Shown one piece after another: positions 34,437 to 44,760 of a stretch of DNA of 64,000 nucleotides. Below the pieces are notes generated by a model. The model saw nothing but the letters and a program-made list of their open reading frames with translations, was not told the origin of the DNA and did not search any database. The position numbers and the translations under genes were made by a program. The stretch is from contig CM066033.1 in NCBI GenBank assembly GCA_033557465.1, positions 903,304,808 to 903,368,807 on the forward strand. Direction: 5' to 3'. Origin of the DNA: Ichthyophis bannanicus. Taxonomy: Eukaryota > Chordata > Amphibia > Gymnophiona > Ichthyophiidae. Position 1 is the stretch's first letter. Every line of letters starts with the position of its first letter.

Positions 34437-36752
34437 ATATATTTATTTATTTATTTATTTATTTAAAGTCTCTTTTATACCGCGCTATTCAGCATCAGTG
34501 CGGTTTACAATAAACAACGAACATACACATTTCCAATAGTACTTTGTGTTTACATATGAACAGGAGAACAACTTGGCTAACAGGGTAACTATATACAATA
34601 ACAATATATACAATTTACAGGCTGGTCATGTGTTCTTATGGTTTCAGACAGAGGAGATTTGTGAGGTCTCGGTAATTGGTGCTGAGCTTTCATTGGTTTC
34701 TGGGTAATGTAGGAGGAAGAGGTAGTGTTTCACAGCCTTCCTGAATTGGAATATGTCTGGGATTGTTCGGATGTTGTGAGGGAGGCTGTTCCAGATCATT
34801 GGTGCATAAAGTTTGAATGCCCTGCTGGATGTTGACTTGGTGCATTGAGTCATTGATCTTGGGACTATCAAGGTGTTTTGTGCTACTGACCTTCTGTCCC
34901 TATTGTGGGGTGTCTTCTGGACTATCTCTGATAGTGATGTTGACGAGAGACCGTTGGTGGCTTTGAAGGTGAGTAGCAAGGTCTTGAATGTAATCCTACC
35001 TTGAATCGGGAGCCAGTGGAGCTGTTTCATAATGGGTGTGACATGGTCTTTCCTGGATGCTCCGTGTAGTACTCTTGCTGCGGTGTTCATTGCCATTTGC
35101 AGTGGGTTCAGAGTGGTTTGGGGGAGTCCTTGCAGTATTGCATTCGCATAATCGAAATGCGGAATTATTAGTGCTTGAAAGATGGTCCTGAAATCGTCAG
35201 GCTGCAGCAGCGATCGTAGGTATCTGAGGGATCTGATTTTATGGTATACTGCCCTTACAGTGTTACTTATATGCGCCTGCATATTTAGGTTCTGGTCTAG
35301 TGTGACGCCAAGGTATCTGATCGCGGATTTGATCTGGAGGTCAGCTTCCTTCACCTTTAGTACTGTAGGCGCAGTGAAGTTACGATTTCTTGTAATGAAC
35401 ATGACCTCCGTCTTTTTGTGTTGAATCCGGAGGTTTTGAGATTGTAGCCAGTTGGATATTTCATTTATGCAGCATGTTATTGGTGAGAGGTCTGGGTTTT
35501 CTGTTGCAAAAGGCATGTATAATAGCACGTCATCTGCGTATATCATGCAGTTCACGTTGAAGGACCGGATAAGGTTGCAGAGAGGTTGCATGTATATATT
35601 GAACAGCAAGGCAGAGAGGGAGGATCCTTGTGGGACACCTTGGCTTTGGTGGAATGGTTTCTGAAGATGTGTCTTTGGATCGAACCTGCTGCCATCTGTC
35701 AGAGAGGTAGGACCTGCACCACTCGAGCGCTTTACCGGAGATTTCCTTTTTCTTTGAGGCGTTCTAAGAGGCGTTCATGGTTCACGGAATCAAACGCCGC
35801 CGCGATGTCAAGGAAGACAAGGACAAAGCCTTGGCGGGTATTGTTGATGCCTGATATTATGCTGCTGAAGAGTGTGGTAAGAAGGGTCTCAACCCCGTGT
35901 GCTTCTCTGAATCCGTGTTGGCATGGATCCAGTGGTGCATTGGAGTCAATGTGGTCTTGTATTTGTCTCTGAACTTCCTTTTCCATTATTTTTGCTAGCA
36001 TCGGTATGCTTGCTATAGGTCTGTAGGATTCCGGTTTCTGTTGGTCGAGTTTGTTGTTTTTTAGTAGAGGTCTTATTGATGTGTGTTTGAGGGTGCGTGG
36101 GAAATCACCTGTTGTGAACGATTGTTGCATGAGTCTGGCTATGATGGGACTGAGGTCTGTTCGTAGTTCTTTGATCCAGAATGCTGGGCATGGATCAGAT
36201 TGTGCTGTAGTCGTGTTGATAGCTGCTATGGTGTTTTCGATGCATTGTTTGGATGGGGTCATGAAGGTAGTGAGTGATGTTTGGTTGTAAGGCTGAAGGC
36301 TAGTATTGGACGCAGAGTTGTTGTTTATCTGACATAGTTTGGTTTGTAGATAGTCTGCATATATTTGAGGATGGATTCCATTTGCTTGTTCTGATGCAGG
36401 TTCTGTTGTAAGTCGCTTAACAAGGGCAAACAGGTCACGAGGTTTGTTGAGGGATCTCTTTAAGGTGTCAGCGTGGTAACGTTTCATGGTTTCAGTTACT
36501 GCGGTACGGTGCGCTGTGAGCTGTAGGTTGTATGCACTTTGGTCTACTTCTGAGCGTGAGCGGCGCCATCGTCTCTCAAGTTTTCTTAGTGTCGCGAGTG
36601 AGGCTTTCAGCTCAGTAGAGTACCATGTTGCTGTGTGTCGTTTCCCTTGAGGTCTGTTTATTGCTGGGCGAACAGCTATTGAGCTGAGTATCTCATTCCA
36701 GCTGGAGACTAGTTCGTCTGGGTTGTGTGCTGTTGAGGTTATTAGTGGGATT
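34437..36752 (-). mobile_element. L2-like LINE, 5'-truncated, inserted in the A-a microsatellite
   Basis: On the minus strand it ends in a short (AAAT)n tail (34,437-34,463). The 3' UTR carries the common amphibian-type text ttttataccgcgctattcag and gcggtttacaat. A-a sequence matches on both sides (gacagatatatatat before, agaatatatctatagtg after). The coding part is RT only. Confidence 0.85.
34644..36600 (-). pseudogene. L2-like RT remnant
   Basis: The upstream frame (36,487-35,732) contains PESYRPIASIPMLAKIMEK, PCQHGFREAHGVETLL and VLVFLDIAAAFDSVNHERLL (motif A). The downstream frame (35,609-34,644) contains CMIYADDVLLYM (motif C), KKTEVMFITRN, SAIRYLGVTLDQNLNM, TAARVLHGASRKDHVTPI and the terminal YAPMIWNSLPHNIRTIP. 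The order is that of L2-clade LINEs. Motif B lies in the 120-bp gap between the frames, where a frame break occurs. No endonuclease is preserved. Confidence 0.88.
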
Positions 36753-37164
36753 ATATAACAGATAGATAGATAAGAATATATCTATAGTGTGATATGAAGG
36801 GCATAAAATACACATAAATGATAGACATAGACATCTGTAAGATGTATGCTATAGATATGAATATATAGGCCTCTATATGGGTGTCTGCAATGAAGCAGAC
36901 AGAGATATGCCTACAAAAACAGTATTCACATAGGAAATGTGGAGAGGAAAGATTCATCTAATAACAAGAAGGTGGAACCTACTTGAGAAGATATATAGAG
37001 AATCTATTCCCACTGGTTATGAGCTACTGGGATGCTAGCTAGTGGAATAACCAGGATGGTTACGTGAAAAGCAGAGGATGATATCAGTCTGCAGCCAGCA
37101 AGTCCCGAGTATTCTAGAACTCTAGCATGGTAAGTGAACAGAAGACGCATAAAAATGAGATACC
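36753..37164. other. A-a interior piece between the L2 and L1 insertions
   Basis: Noncoding. It is collinear with A-c at about 30,261-30,640 (agaatatatctatagtg, tagagaatctattccc). It ends with ataaaaatgagatacc, the left target-site duplication of the L1. Confidence 0.85.
37149..37164. repeat. L1 target-site duplication, left copy
   Basis: ataaaaatgagatacc, identical to 43,167-43,182. This is the normal length for L1 target-primed insertion. Confidence 0.95.
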
Positions 37165-37316
37165 GAGAGGTCACGTGACACATGAGCAAGTGAGGACATC
37201 TTTTCACTTGCTCCGGGGCCGCCTCGGCATAATTGGTATAAAATCGGTGTTTTAAGCTCCCGGCGACCGGTGCTGGTGATCCCTGCCCTAACACAGTTTC
37301 CTTCTTTCACCGCTGT

Positions 37317-38195
37317 TTGGTGTTTCGGATGCCACCCCCAGTTCGGAAGGAAAAGGAGAAAGAGAAGGCGCCAAAGCTACGGGCCTCAACACCGGCGGCG
37401 ATGCAGCCCTCGTCGCCGGGTACGGAGAGTGGGGACTCGGCGTCAGAGGATCTAGCGAGGGAGGTGGCCCGCCACTTGGACCCCAAATTGGACCAGATTC
37501 TCTCCAAGCTGGAGGTGATGGGGGAGACGTTGGCAGCGCAAGGTCAGAGAATTGAGGAGCTGGAAAACCGCGTGTCTGCCATTGAAGACGATGAGGGGCG
37601 GCAGGACAGAGTACATGCAGATACACGTGCACAGCTTGCGGCCTTGCAGAGTAAACTGGACGATTTGGAAAATCGTTCTCGTCGGAACAACATCCGTTTG
37701 GTGGGCATCCCGGAGACAACGACAGACCAACAACTTCTGCCGCTAATTGAGAAGTGGCTCCCGGAAGAGCTGGGATTACCTACCTTGGTCGGCGACCTTA
37801 AGGTAGAGCGTGCCCACCGGATTGGACCCAAGATGGAGAATCGATCAAGGCCCCGAGTGGTGATCGCCCGGATACTAAATTTCGCCCATAAAGAGCGGCT
37901 CTTACGAGCATATCGGCAGCACGAGGGACTCTTGTTACATAATACCAAACTACTCCTGTTCCAAGATTATTCAACAGTGGTGTCGGCGAAGCGCAAGGAA
38001 TTCTCTCCTGTCTGCATGGCCCTCTTCCAGAAGAAGATTAGATTCACCCTGGCCTTCCCGGCAACGCTCCGAGTCCACCATCTGGGGAAAAGCTTGGTCT
38101 TTGAATCTGCGGGAGTGGCCAAGGCCTATTTGGAAAAATTGAATAAGGACCCAACTGCACGAGCTGACGAGGGGGCCGGGACCTCTGCGTTTTGA
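37317..38195 (+). CDS. L1 ORF1 protein, intact
   Basis: 292 codons without a break. The N-terminal tail is basic (KEKEKEKAPK). Residues about 45-120 form a heptad-rich coiled coil (LDQILSKLEVMGETLAAQ, IEELENRVSAIE). An RRM-like domain starts near residue 123 (SRRNNIRLVGIPE), followed by a C-terminal domain with RVVIARILNFAHKERLL and LFQDYSTVV. This is the usual ORF1p architecture: a trimeric RNA-binding chaperone that coats L1 RNA. A start at Met5 is equally possible. It lies about 150 bp downstream of the element start. It is the best preserved mobile-element frame in the window. Confidence 0.92.
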   Translation: MVFRMPPPVRKEKEKEKAPKLRASTPAAMQPSSPGTESGDSASEDLAREVARHLDPKLDQILSKLEVMGETLAAQGQRIEELENRVSAIEDDEGRQDRVHADTRAQLAALQSKLDDLENRSRRNNIRLVGIPETTTDQQLLPLIEKWLPEELGLPTLVGDLKVERAHRIGPKMENRSRPRVVIARILNFAHKERLLRAYRQHEGLLLHNTKLLLFQDYSTVVSAKRKEFSPVCMALFQKKIRFTLAFPATLRVHHLGKSLVFESAGVAKAYLEKLNKDPTARADEGAGTSAF

Positions 38196-38980
38196 GTGCT
38201 GCATGGCCAGATATGAGAGAGTCTGGCTGATGTGCGGCCAAGGTGAGGCCTGCGGAGTGGGGGGTTCCACCATATGGACATACAGATGTGGCTGGTGGGG
38301 TTTGAGCTGCCTTCCCACTGACTCAGTCGGGCCTTGCGGTGTAGCTGGACTGTGTGAGCCTCGCCATGTGCTGCTATGCATTTGTATTTTGCTGAAGTGT
38401 TTTATACTAGTTGCCTTGGGGCAGTGGTTATTCTGTTGGCTCAGTATGTGGGGTATAGTTTAATTTGCTGGGATGTTTCTTTCTTCTCATTTCTTTTTAT
38501 AAGCAAGGATGGGGGCCTGGACCACTCAATTTCTCTCTGGAAGGCGGGGGCACATTGTTGCTGAGGAGCCCGATGTCCCCCGCAGTGATGTAGAATAGTC
38601 AGATTCGGAGAGAACATCAGAGGGGGGGATCTTGAGGGTGGGGGGCTCGGTCGCTGACTGTGGCACCGGTGCTGGGTGAGAGCTCGAGGTGGCCCCGCGG
38701 TGCACAGAGGTGACTTCTGCTCAGCCTTTGGCTGAGGTGGGATGTGTGATTTTAAGGGGGCTTGGGTGAAGAGGGGTGCGGGGAGAGGGGAAAAGGGGAG
38801 AGGGTGGGAGGGGGGGAGGTGGGAATAGACAAGAGAAGGCTGCCCGGGGACCTTTGGACCTCATGGTTGGCTAGAGGACGGGGGAGAGTCTTTCTCTGGG
38901 GCCGAGGCTGGGCAGTTCCTGGAGTAAATAAATGTAGTCTTACAGTGAAAGGCCATAGCCCTAAGAATAACTTAATCAAA
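38196..38980 (+). other. L1 inter-ORF spacer
   Basis: GC- and G-rich noncoding stretch of about 0.78 kb (for example ggtgggagggggggaggtgg near 38,802). No coding similarity seen. It is unusually long for the gap between L1 ORFs. Confidence 0.7.
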
Positions 38981-41900
38981 ATGTTAAGCTAATCTCCTGG
39001 AATGTAGGCGGAATAAGCTCTCCTGTCAAGCGCACAAAAATTTTACAAGCACTAAAAAGGAAAGGAGCTCATTTAGCTTTGCTACAGGAGACCCATCTTA
39101 GCGAGCAGGAACATAAAAAGCTGGTGAAGGATTGGGTGGCGAACATGTATGGGGCTTCCTCCGGGGGAAAACGGCAGGAGTGGTGGTGTTGGTGAAAAAG
39201 GGTATCCCATTTGAAGTGAAGAAGATTGAATCTGACCCGAAGGGGCGTTATGTTTTTCTCCAGGCTAAATTGTATAATGAGGAGATATGGATAGGCAATG
39301 TTTATGCCCCCAATGTATACGACCACGCTTTCTTTAAACTTCTTTTGGGCTTTGTGAAGAGGGTGGGGGAAGGCAAATTAGTACTGGCCGGGGACTTTAA
39401 CTGCCCCAACGACCCTCACCTGGATAAATCGGTGGCGAGCGGGGGGGGGGGGGGGGGGGGCGGGTCTAAAAAAGGGGTGGGCTACCTTTGCAGAATGGGA
39501 GGTCTGCTAGATGTGTGGCGTACCCTGCACCCGGGAGAGCGTGCTTATACCCATCAGTCGAGAGCCCACCTTACATGGTCCCGGATAGACTATATCCTGG
39601 TGAGTGAGCAGGCGATCTCCAGGGTGGACCAGACGGATATAGAGCCCATAGCAATATCTGATCATGGTATGGTCTGGATGACCTGGGAATGCCAAGGTGT
39701 GGGTAGGGCGGGCTGGCGTTTTCCGGCCTACTTATGGGAAGATAAAGACTTTTGAAGTTTCTTGGAGAAGCACTGGGATGAATACGTCCTTTTCAATGAC
39801 ACCCCCAAGTGTACGCCTCTTATTTTGGGAAGCTAGTAAAGCAGTTATGAGAGGGGTAATTATTGCTTACACTGCTAAAAGGCGTAGACATTTGGATCAT
39901 AGCATTGTGGCTTTGGAACGTAATCTTCAGGTTTTACAGTATAAATTAAGTAACTTGCATGGGAGGGGAGTCCGGGTGTTTCAGCAGGATTATGTTAAAG
40001 CCCAGTTGGCCCTCAATGAGCTCCTTCAGAGAAGAGCTAAGATGTCCTTGCAATACTATCAACACAAATTGTATAGATATGGTAATCGGTCCAGAAGGCT
40101 CTTAGCGAGGTTGGTTCGTGACCCGGGCGGAGCACGTTTTGTGCCTGTTCTTAAAGATGAGGAAGGGAAGCTGCAGCATCAACCGCAGCACATTGCAGAA
40201 ATCTTTCGTAGTTTTTACGCCCGTTTGTATACGGAGGAAGACCGTGATGCTACTAAAAGTAGAGCGTTCCTGGCTAAGGTGGCCATGCCACAGTTAACTG
40301 AGGGGGAGCTGCAGGGGCTCAATGCCCCTCTGACAGGGAAGGAAATCCAAGATGCCATTAAGCGAGGGAAATCGCACAAGGCTCCAGGCCCTGATGGTTT
40401 CGGAGGAGAGTACTATAAAATACTGTCACCTAGGTTAGTCCCTAGTATGTTAGCTATGTATACAGAGGCGTTGCAGATGGGATGCTTCCCCAGAGACATG
40501 CGTTGTGCAAACATCACTGTCATCCCGAAGCCAGGAAAGAATCCACTTGATTCTGCGTCGTATCGGCCCATCTCGCTTATCAATAGTGATGTTAAGATTT
40601 TGGCCTCGATACTAGCTAAGTGGCTGAACCCCCTCTTACCATCTTTGGTAGGGGATAGACAAGTAGGCTTCGTTGTGGGGAGGGATGCAACTAAGAATAT
40701 TGCTAAGCTACTCTTGGGAATGGAGCATTGTATTGCAAAGAATTCGCCATTATTATTAGTCAGTCTGGACGCTGAAAAAAGCGTTTGATAGGGTTGCCTG
40801 GGCATATCTGTGGGATGCTTTGGGTAGTTTTGGGATCCGAGGGGAGTTTGCCCAGTGGGTCCGGGTCCTATACAAGCTCCCTGCGGCGAGGGTGGGAGTG
40901 AACGGGGTCTTCTCAGAGCCCTTTACTTTGGAAAGGGGTACGCGGCAAGGTTGCCCGCTATCTCCGCTATTATTTGTTCTTGCGTTGGAACCATTACTAC
41001 AGGTTATCCAGCAGGAGGCCCAAGTGGTGGCGATTAAGATGGGGGAAGAGGAGATGAAAATTAGTGCGTTTGCTGATGACATGCTTCTCTGTTTGACTGA
41101 ACCGCAGGAATCATTGCAGAGGGTATTGCTCCTTATTCAGGATTATGGTAGTTTCTCCGGGCTGAAGATCAACATGTCTAAGTCTATGGCCTTAGATGTC
41201 GGAGGGAAGGTGCAACCTGTCTGGCGTAGAGACTTCCCCCTTGCGTGGGCGGAGGGCTCCATCAAGTATTTGGGCATACAGCTGCCTGCGAGTCCGGACA
41301 AGTTGTATCACGCGAATGTGGAGAGCATGCTCGGAAGGGCACGGCTAACGTTTCAGCGATGGCGGGCATTCCCGTTGTCTTTACGTGGCAGAATTGCTTT
41401 ATTTTCTATGGTGGAGCTTCCTAGGTGGTTATATATGTTGCAGTTATTGCCGATCTGGATCCTTGCGAGGGACTGGAGATTGTTTGATAGATATTTGACT
41501 GTTTTCTATGGGGGGGTCGCCGTCCCCGAATTCCGTTCAGGGCTCTGCGGCGGAGGAAGGAAGAAGGGGGGTTGGAACTACCTTCGCTGAGGCACTATAA
41601 TCTCAGATACTTGGTTCGACATATTTGGGGTTTGTTAGTTGCCGAGGGAGGGTGTGCTCCCGTCCAGCAACTGCGGGAAATATCCTCTCCCTGTCATAGT
41701 TTGTATTTGCTCCATACTGTGCGTATGCACAGCCTGGGGGGAGGGAGGGAAAGTGCATATCTGAGAACTCTACGGATGGCCTGGCGGGAGGTCTGTAGGA
41801 GGGTTGGATGGGATTCGTCATGCTCTCTTTTGTTGCCATTGGTGGGGAACCCGGACTTCATACCGGGTTACGCGGACTTTACGCTCTTCCATGTTTGGCA

Positions 41901-42741
41901 GCAGAAGGGGATAGTGTGTTTGGGTAGAACAGAGGGAGGAGTCTTGGAGAGCTATCAGACCCTGAGCCATACCTATCGGTTGGGAGCCAAGGATTTTTAT
42001 GGCTACCTCCAACTTCGACATTATGTAGATCAGTTGCGGAAAAGGGTCCCAACCTTACTGATTTCAAAGGATCCGCGGAGGTTGATTGGGGGATGGGTGG
42101 AGAAAGACCTGCTTGACTGGGACGAGAGAAAACAGCTGCTGTGCCCGCTGGTAGACTCTGACTATCTCCAGATTCTCATCCAACGCTGGACTAAAGATGG
42201 CCTGCAAGGGCTGACAGTGGAGACCTTGCGGTCTGCTTTCGAGCGGATCCCTAGGGGTGCAGTGTGGATGTACTTGCAGGAGATGCAGTACAAATTTCTC
42301 TGGAGAGCATACGCCAGTGATAAATGGGCGTATAAAGTGGGCTTACGGGACACCTCTCTATGTGGTTGGTGCCAACGGGAGGAGGGGACACTGTTTCACA
42401 AGTTCTGGCTGTGCCCTAGAGTTCAGTGTCTGTGGCAGCAAGTGACAGATAAGCTGGGGGAGTGGTTGGGGTTAGGGGCCCTCAAGCAGTGGAAGGTGTG
42501 TCTGTTTCATTGCTGGGAGGGGGCTGGGCCTACGACTGCATCCCACCACAGAGTTTTGCTTGACAGGGGTCTCCTTCTCGTAAAGAAAGTTCTACTGGGT
42601 AGTTGGCTTGAGAGCGCCCCCCCACAGTTCGGGGTTTGGAAAAAATCAATGATAAACTTGATGTATATGGAAAAGCTCACGGCGAAGCAGTTAGGGGGAG
42701 ACAGTGGGAGCGGTTTCTTGAGATTTGGCTACCGCTCATAA
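38981..42741 (+). pseudogene. L1 ORF2: endonuclease, reverse transcriptase, C-terminal zinc motif; about five breaks
   Basis: The frame opens near 38,990 (LISWNVGGISSPVKR) and shifts near 39,170. The endonuclease continues with WIGNVYAPN, LVLAGDFNCPN, SRIDYILVS and ISDHGMVW. A TGA lies at 39,753-39,755 and a shift near 39,815. The 39,697-40,788 frame gives KAPGPDGFGGEYYK and ASYRPISLIN. A one-base insertion in an A run (near 40,777) breaks motif A. The next frame has GTRQGCPLSPLLF (motif B) and SAFADDMLL (motif C). A final shift near 41,520 leads to the C-terminal part with CGWCQREEGTLFHKFWLC, a C-x2-C...H-x4-C motif. Confidence 0.92.
39441..39460 (+). repeat. G20 homopolymer inside the L1 endonuclease frame
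   Basis: Twenty consecutive G after gtggcgagc, encoding a run of glycines in the frame between the GDFN and SRIDY blocks. It is a likely quadruplex former and an assembly-sensitive site. Confidence 0.95.
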
Positions 42742-43166
42742 ATACCTTATCCACCCAGGAGCGCAGCGCAGTGCTGAATGTCTAGCTGTCTCTCCCCTGG
42801 TGCGGAACTGTGCACAGTTATGTCTGTAGAGTGGGAAGAGGGTTTTTTCCCCCCTGGGATTGAGTATTGGCATAATGGGGTTTTGGTTCCGGGCACTGGG
42901 GTGGATTGCAGGATGGGGGGAGGGTGGTAAAGTGTTTTTGCATAGCTTGTGCTTCCACATGGACTGATGTTCCTTTTAGTCAACTGTTATTATGCTAGCC
43001 CATCCCTGGGATTGCAGTTGCGGGGGGTGGGGTTGCGAACCTTTAGAAAGGCTTATGTGGCAATTTCCTGACCATTACCTGTGTACGTGTCTCTCTGTTA
43101 TGTATTGGACGAAGGTATGCTGTTATTGGATATGTTTATGTGTGAAACAATAAAAACAAATTTGAA

Positions 43167-43182
43167 ATAAAAATGAGATACC
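43167..43182. repeat. L1 target-site duplication, right copy
   Basis: Identical to 37,149-37,164. A-a sequence continues directly with atgctgacctgctt. Confidence 0.95.
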
Positions 43183-43252
43183 ATGCTGACCTGCTTAAGG
43201 ACAAAAAAGGTATCATGCGTTCTTACCATGAGGACAAGCTGGAAGGAGAAAA

Positions 43253-43620
43253 CGGAGTTACTTACCTGTAACTGAGTTCTCCGGGGACAGCAGGATAAGT
43301 CAGCCACACTTGGTGACGTCATCCGACGGCGCCGAGAAGACGGAAGTACTCTCCATAGCTCAGAAGGGCTTTGCCCTTCTGAGCATGGGCCACTTGGCCC
43401 CACCCCCCTGCCCGCCCCTAGCTAGCCAGTTCGTCACTAGCTGAGCCTTTTGCCGCTAGGAGGCGGGCACCCGGACGGAGGCAGACCCCATCCCAGGGGA
43501 GGTGGGCGGGTATGTGTGGCTGACTTATCCTGCTGTCCCCGGAGAACTCAGTTACAGGTAAGTAACTCCGTTTTCTCCTAGGACAAGCAGGATGAGTCAG
43601 CCACACTTGGTGCCTCCCAA
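43253..43620. repeat. DIRS-B left ITR and ICR
   Basis: The ITR runs from 43,290 with acttggtgacgtcatccgac and a gcgccgag block. It includes a hairpin tcagaagggctttgccctt, then ctga at 43,361-43,383. The ICR joins ttacaggtaagtaactccg to ttttctcctaggacaagcag; the 24 nt from GTAAGT to TAG span 43,558-43,581. Confidence 0.88.
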
Positions 43621-43766
43621 GCTGCCACGCGCTGTGGTGGATGGGGGAATGCCGAGACACTCCCTCAGGCAGTATTTGCCTTTGTGTTGCGACAGGACCT
43701 GTCAGTCCGCAGTGGCGCTGCACGCATTTTCGGTAGCAGTGCTGAGAGGGGGAGCATTTGAAGGGC

Positions 43767-43846
43767 TCTTTCCGTTTGGGTTTGCCGTCGCGATGCACGA
43801 ATGGGCTCTTTCCGTTTGGGTTTGCCGTCGCGATGCATGAATGTGC
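43767..43846. repeat. Tandem duplication of 40 bp
   Basis: Two copies of gggctctttccgtttgggtt, then tgccgtcgcgatgca, differ at only a couple of bases. Confidence 0.9.
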
Positions 43847-44685
43847 AGAGGACTACAGGGTACACCGGTTTAGTAAGAGAGATATAGGCACATCGAGCAG
43901 CAGTAGTGTGGAATCCAACCTTGGAGCAATAGTAGTGCGGGATTTGCCATCGAGCAATAGTAGTGAGGGATTCACCGTGGTCACGGATCAATAGGTGCGG
44001 TCACAGGGCGCACCTGTGCGGTAACCGAGATGTAGGCCCATAGGTCCTTAGCAATGCGGGATCCCCCACCGAGCATTATTGTAGCGCGGGCTCACCGCTG
44101 TCATGGTGCATGCCATCGGGCAGTAGTCTGTCATGGTGCATGTCATCGGGCAGTAGTAGTAGTGCAGGGTCACCGCTGTCACGATGCACGCGGGGCTCAC
44201 CATTGCTGTGTGCGATGCACACATGTGCAGAGGGCGATAACAAGGCATGCCTGTGCCGTGACCGATGTAGGTACATCGCAGTGGCAGTTCCTGTAATGCG
44301 GGAACACGGGCATGGATATCCCTGCGTAGCCGATTGCAGTAGTTGACCATGCGGGTGGAGCAAAAATTGAATATTGAGATGTCATTGGAAGAGGGGATTC
44401 CCCCCCCCCTTTTTTTTTTATTTTATTTATTTATTTTTTTTGAAGACACTTGAACCGATAAAACGGGATATCAGAGGAACACTGTTGGTACAGAATACTG
44501 TGCACGGCTGAACTCCGTCAAAGGCTGCCTTCAGGGTGCATATCCCACTCTCTGCATGCTTGTGCATTGTTGCTGGCATCTGTGCCATGGCCCGATTGCT
44601 CGGCCGCAGCGGCAACTGAGGTAGCGGTGTATACATGAGGGGAAGGTGTTGAGGCAGAAGCCAGAGCAAGCATTGCTGCCTGGTA

Positions 44686-44760
44686 GAGGCTCCTGTGTGG
44701 TCTAGACCGGGAGCGCTGTAGTTAGGCTCCTGTCTGGTCTAGGCCGGGGGCGCTGTAGTT
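44686..44760. repeat. Tandem duplication of about 37 bp
   Basis: ggctcctgtgtggtctagac, then cgggagcgctgtagtt, is repeated once with four or so differences. Confidence 0.85.

Larger units (their letters stand above)
37165..43166 (+). mobile_element. L1-type LINE, full length, with target-site duplication
   Basis: About 6.0 kb with a GC-rich 5' UTR (37,165-37,316), ORF1, a long inter-ORF spacer, ORF2 and a 3' UTR ending in aataaaaacaaatttgaa. A perfect 16-bp duplication of A-a sequence flanks it. Being full length with a perfect duplication, it is fairly young. ORF2 nevertheless has about five breaks, several at homopolymers. Confidence 0.93.

Noticed and set aside
37122..37310. Short frames across the L1 5' end
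   Set aside because: They straddle the target-site duplication and belong to two different elements.
43760..44170. Short repeated CATCGAGCA/GTAGTAGTG units as a CRISPR-like array
   Set aside because: Units are irregular, degenerate and without unique equal-length spacers; the genome is eukaryotic.
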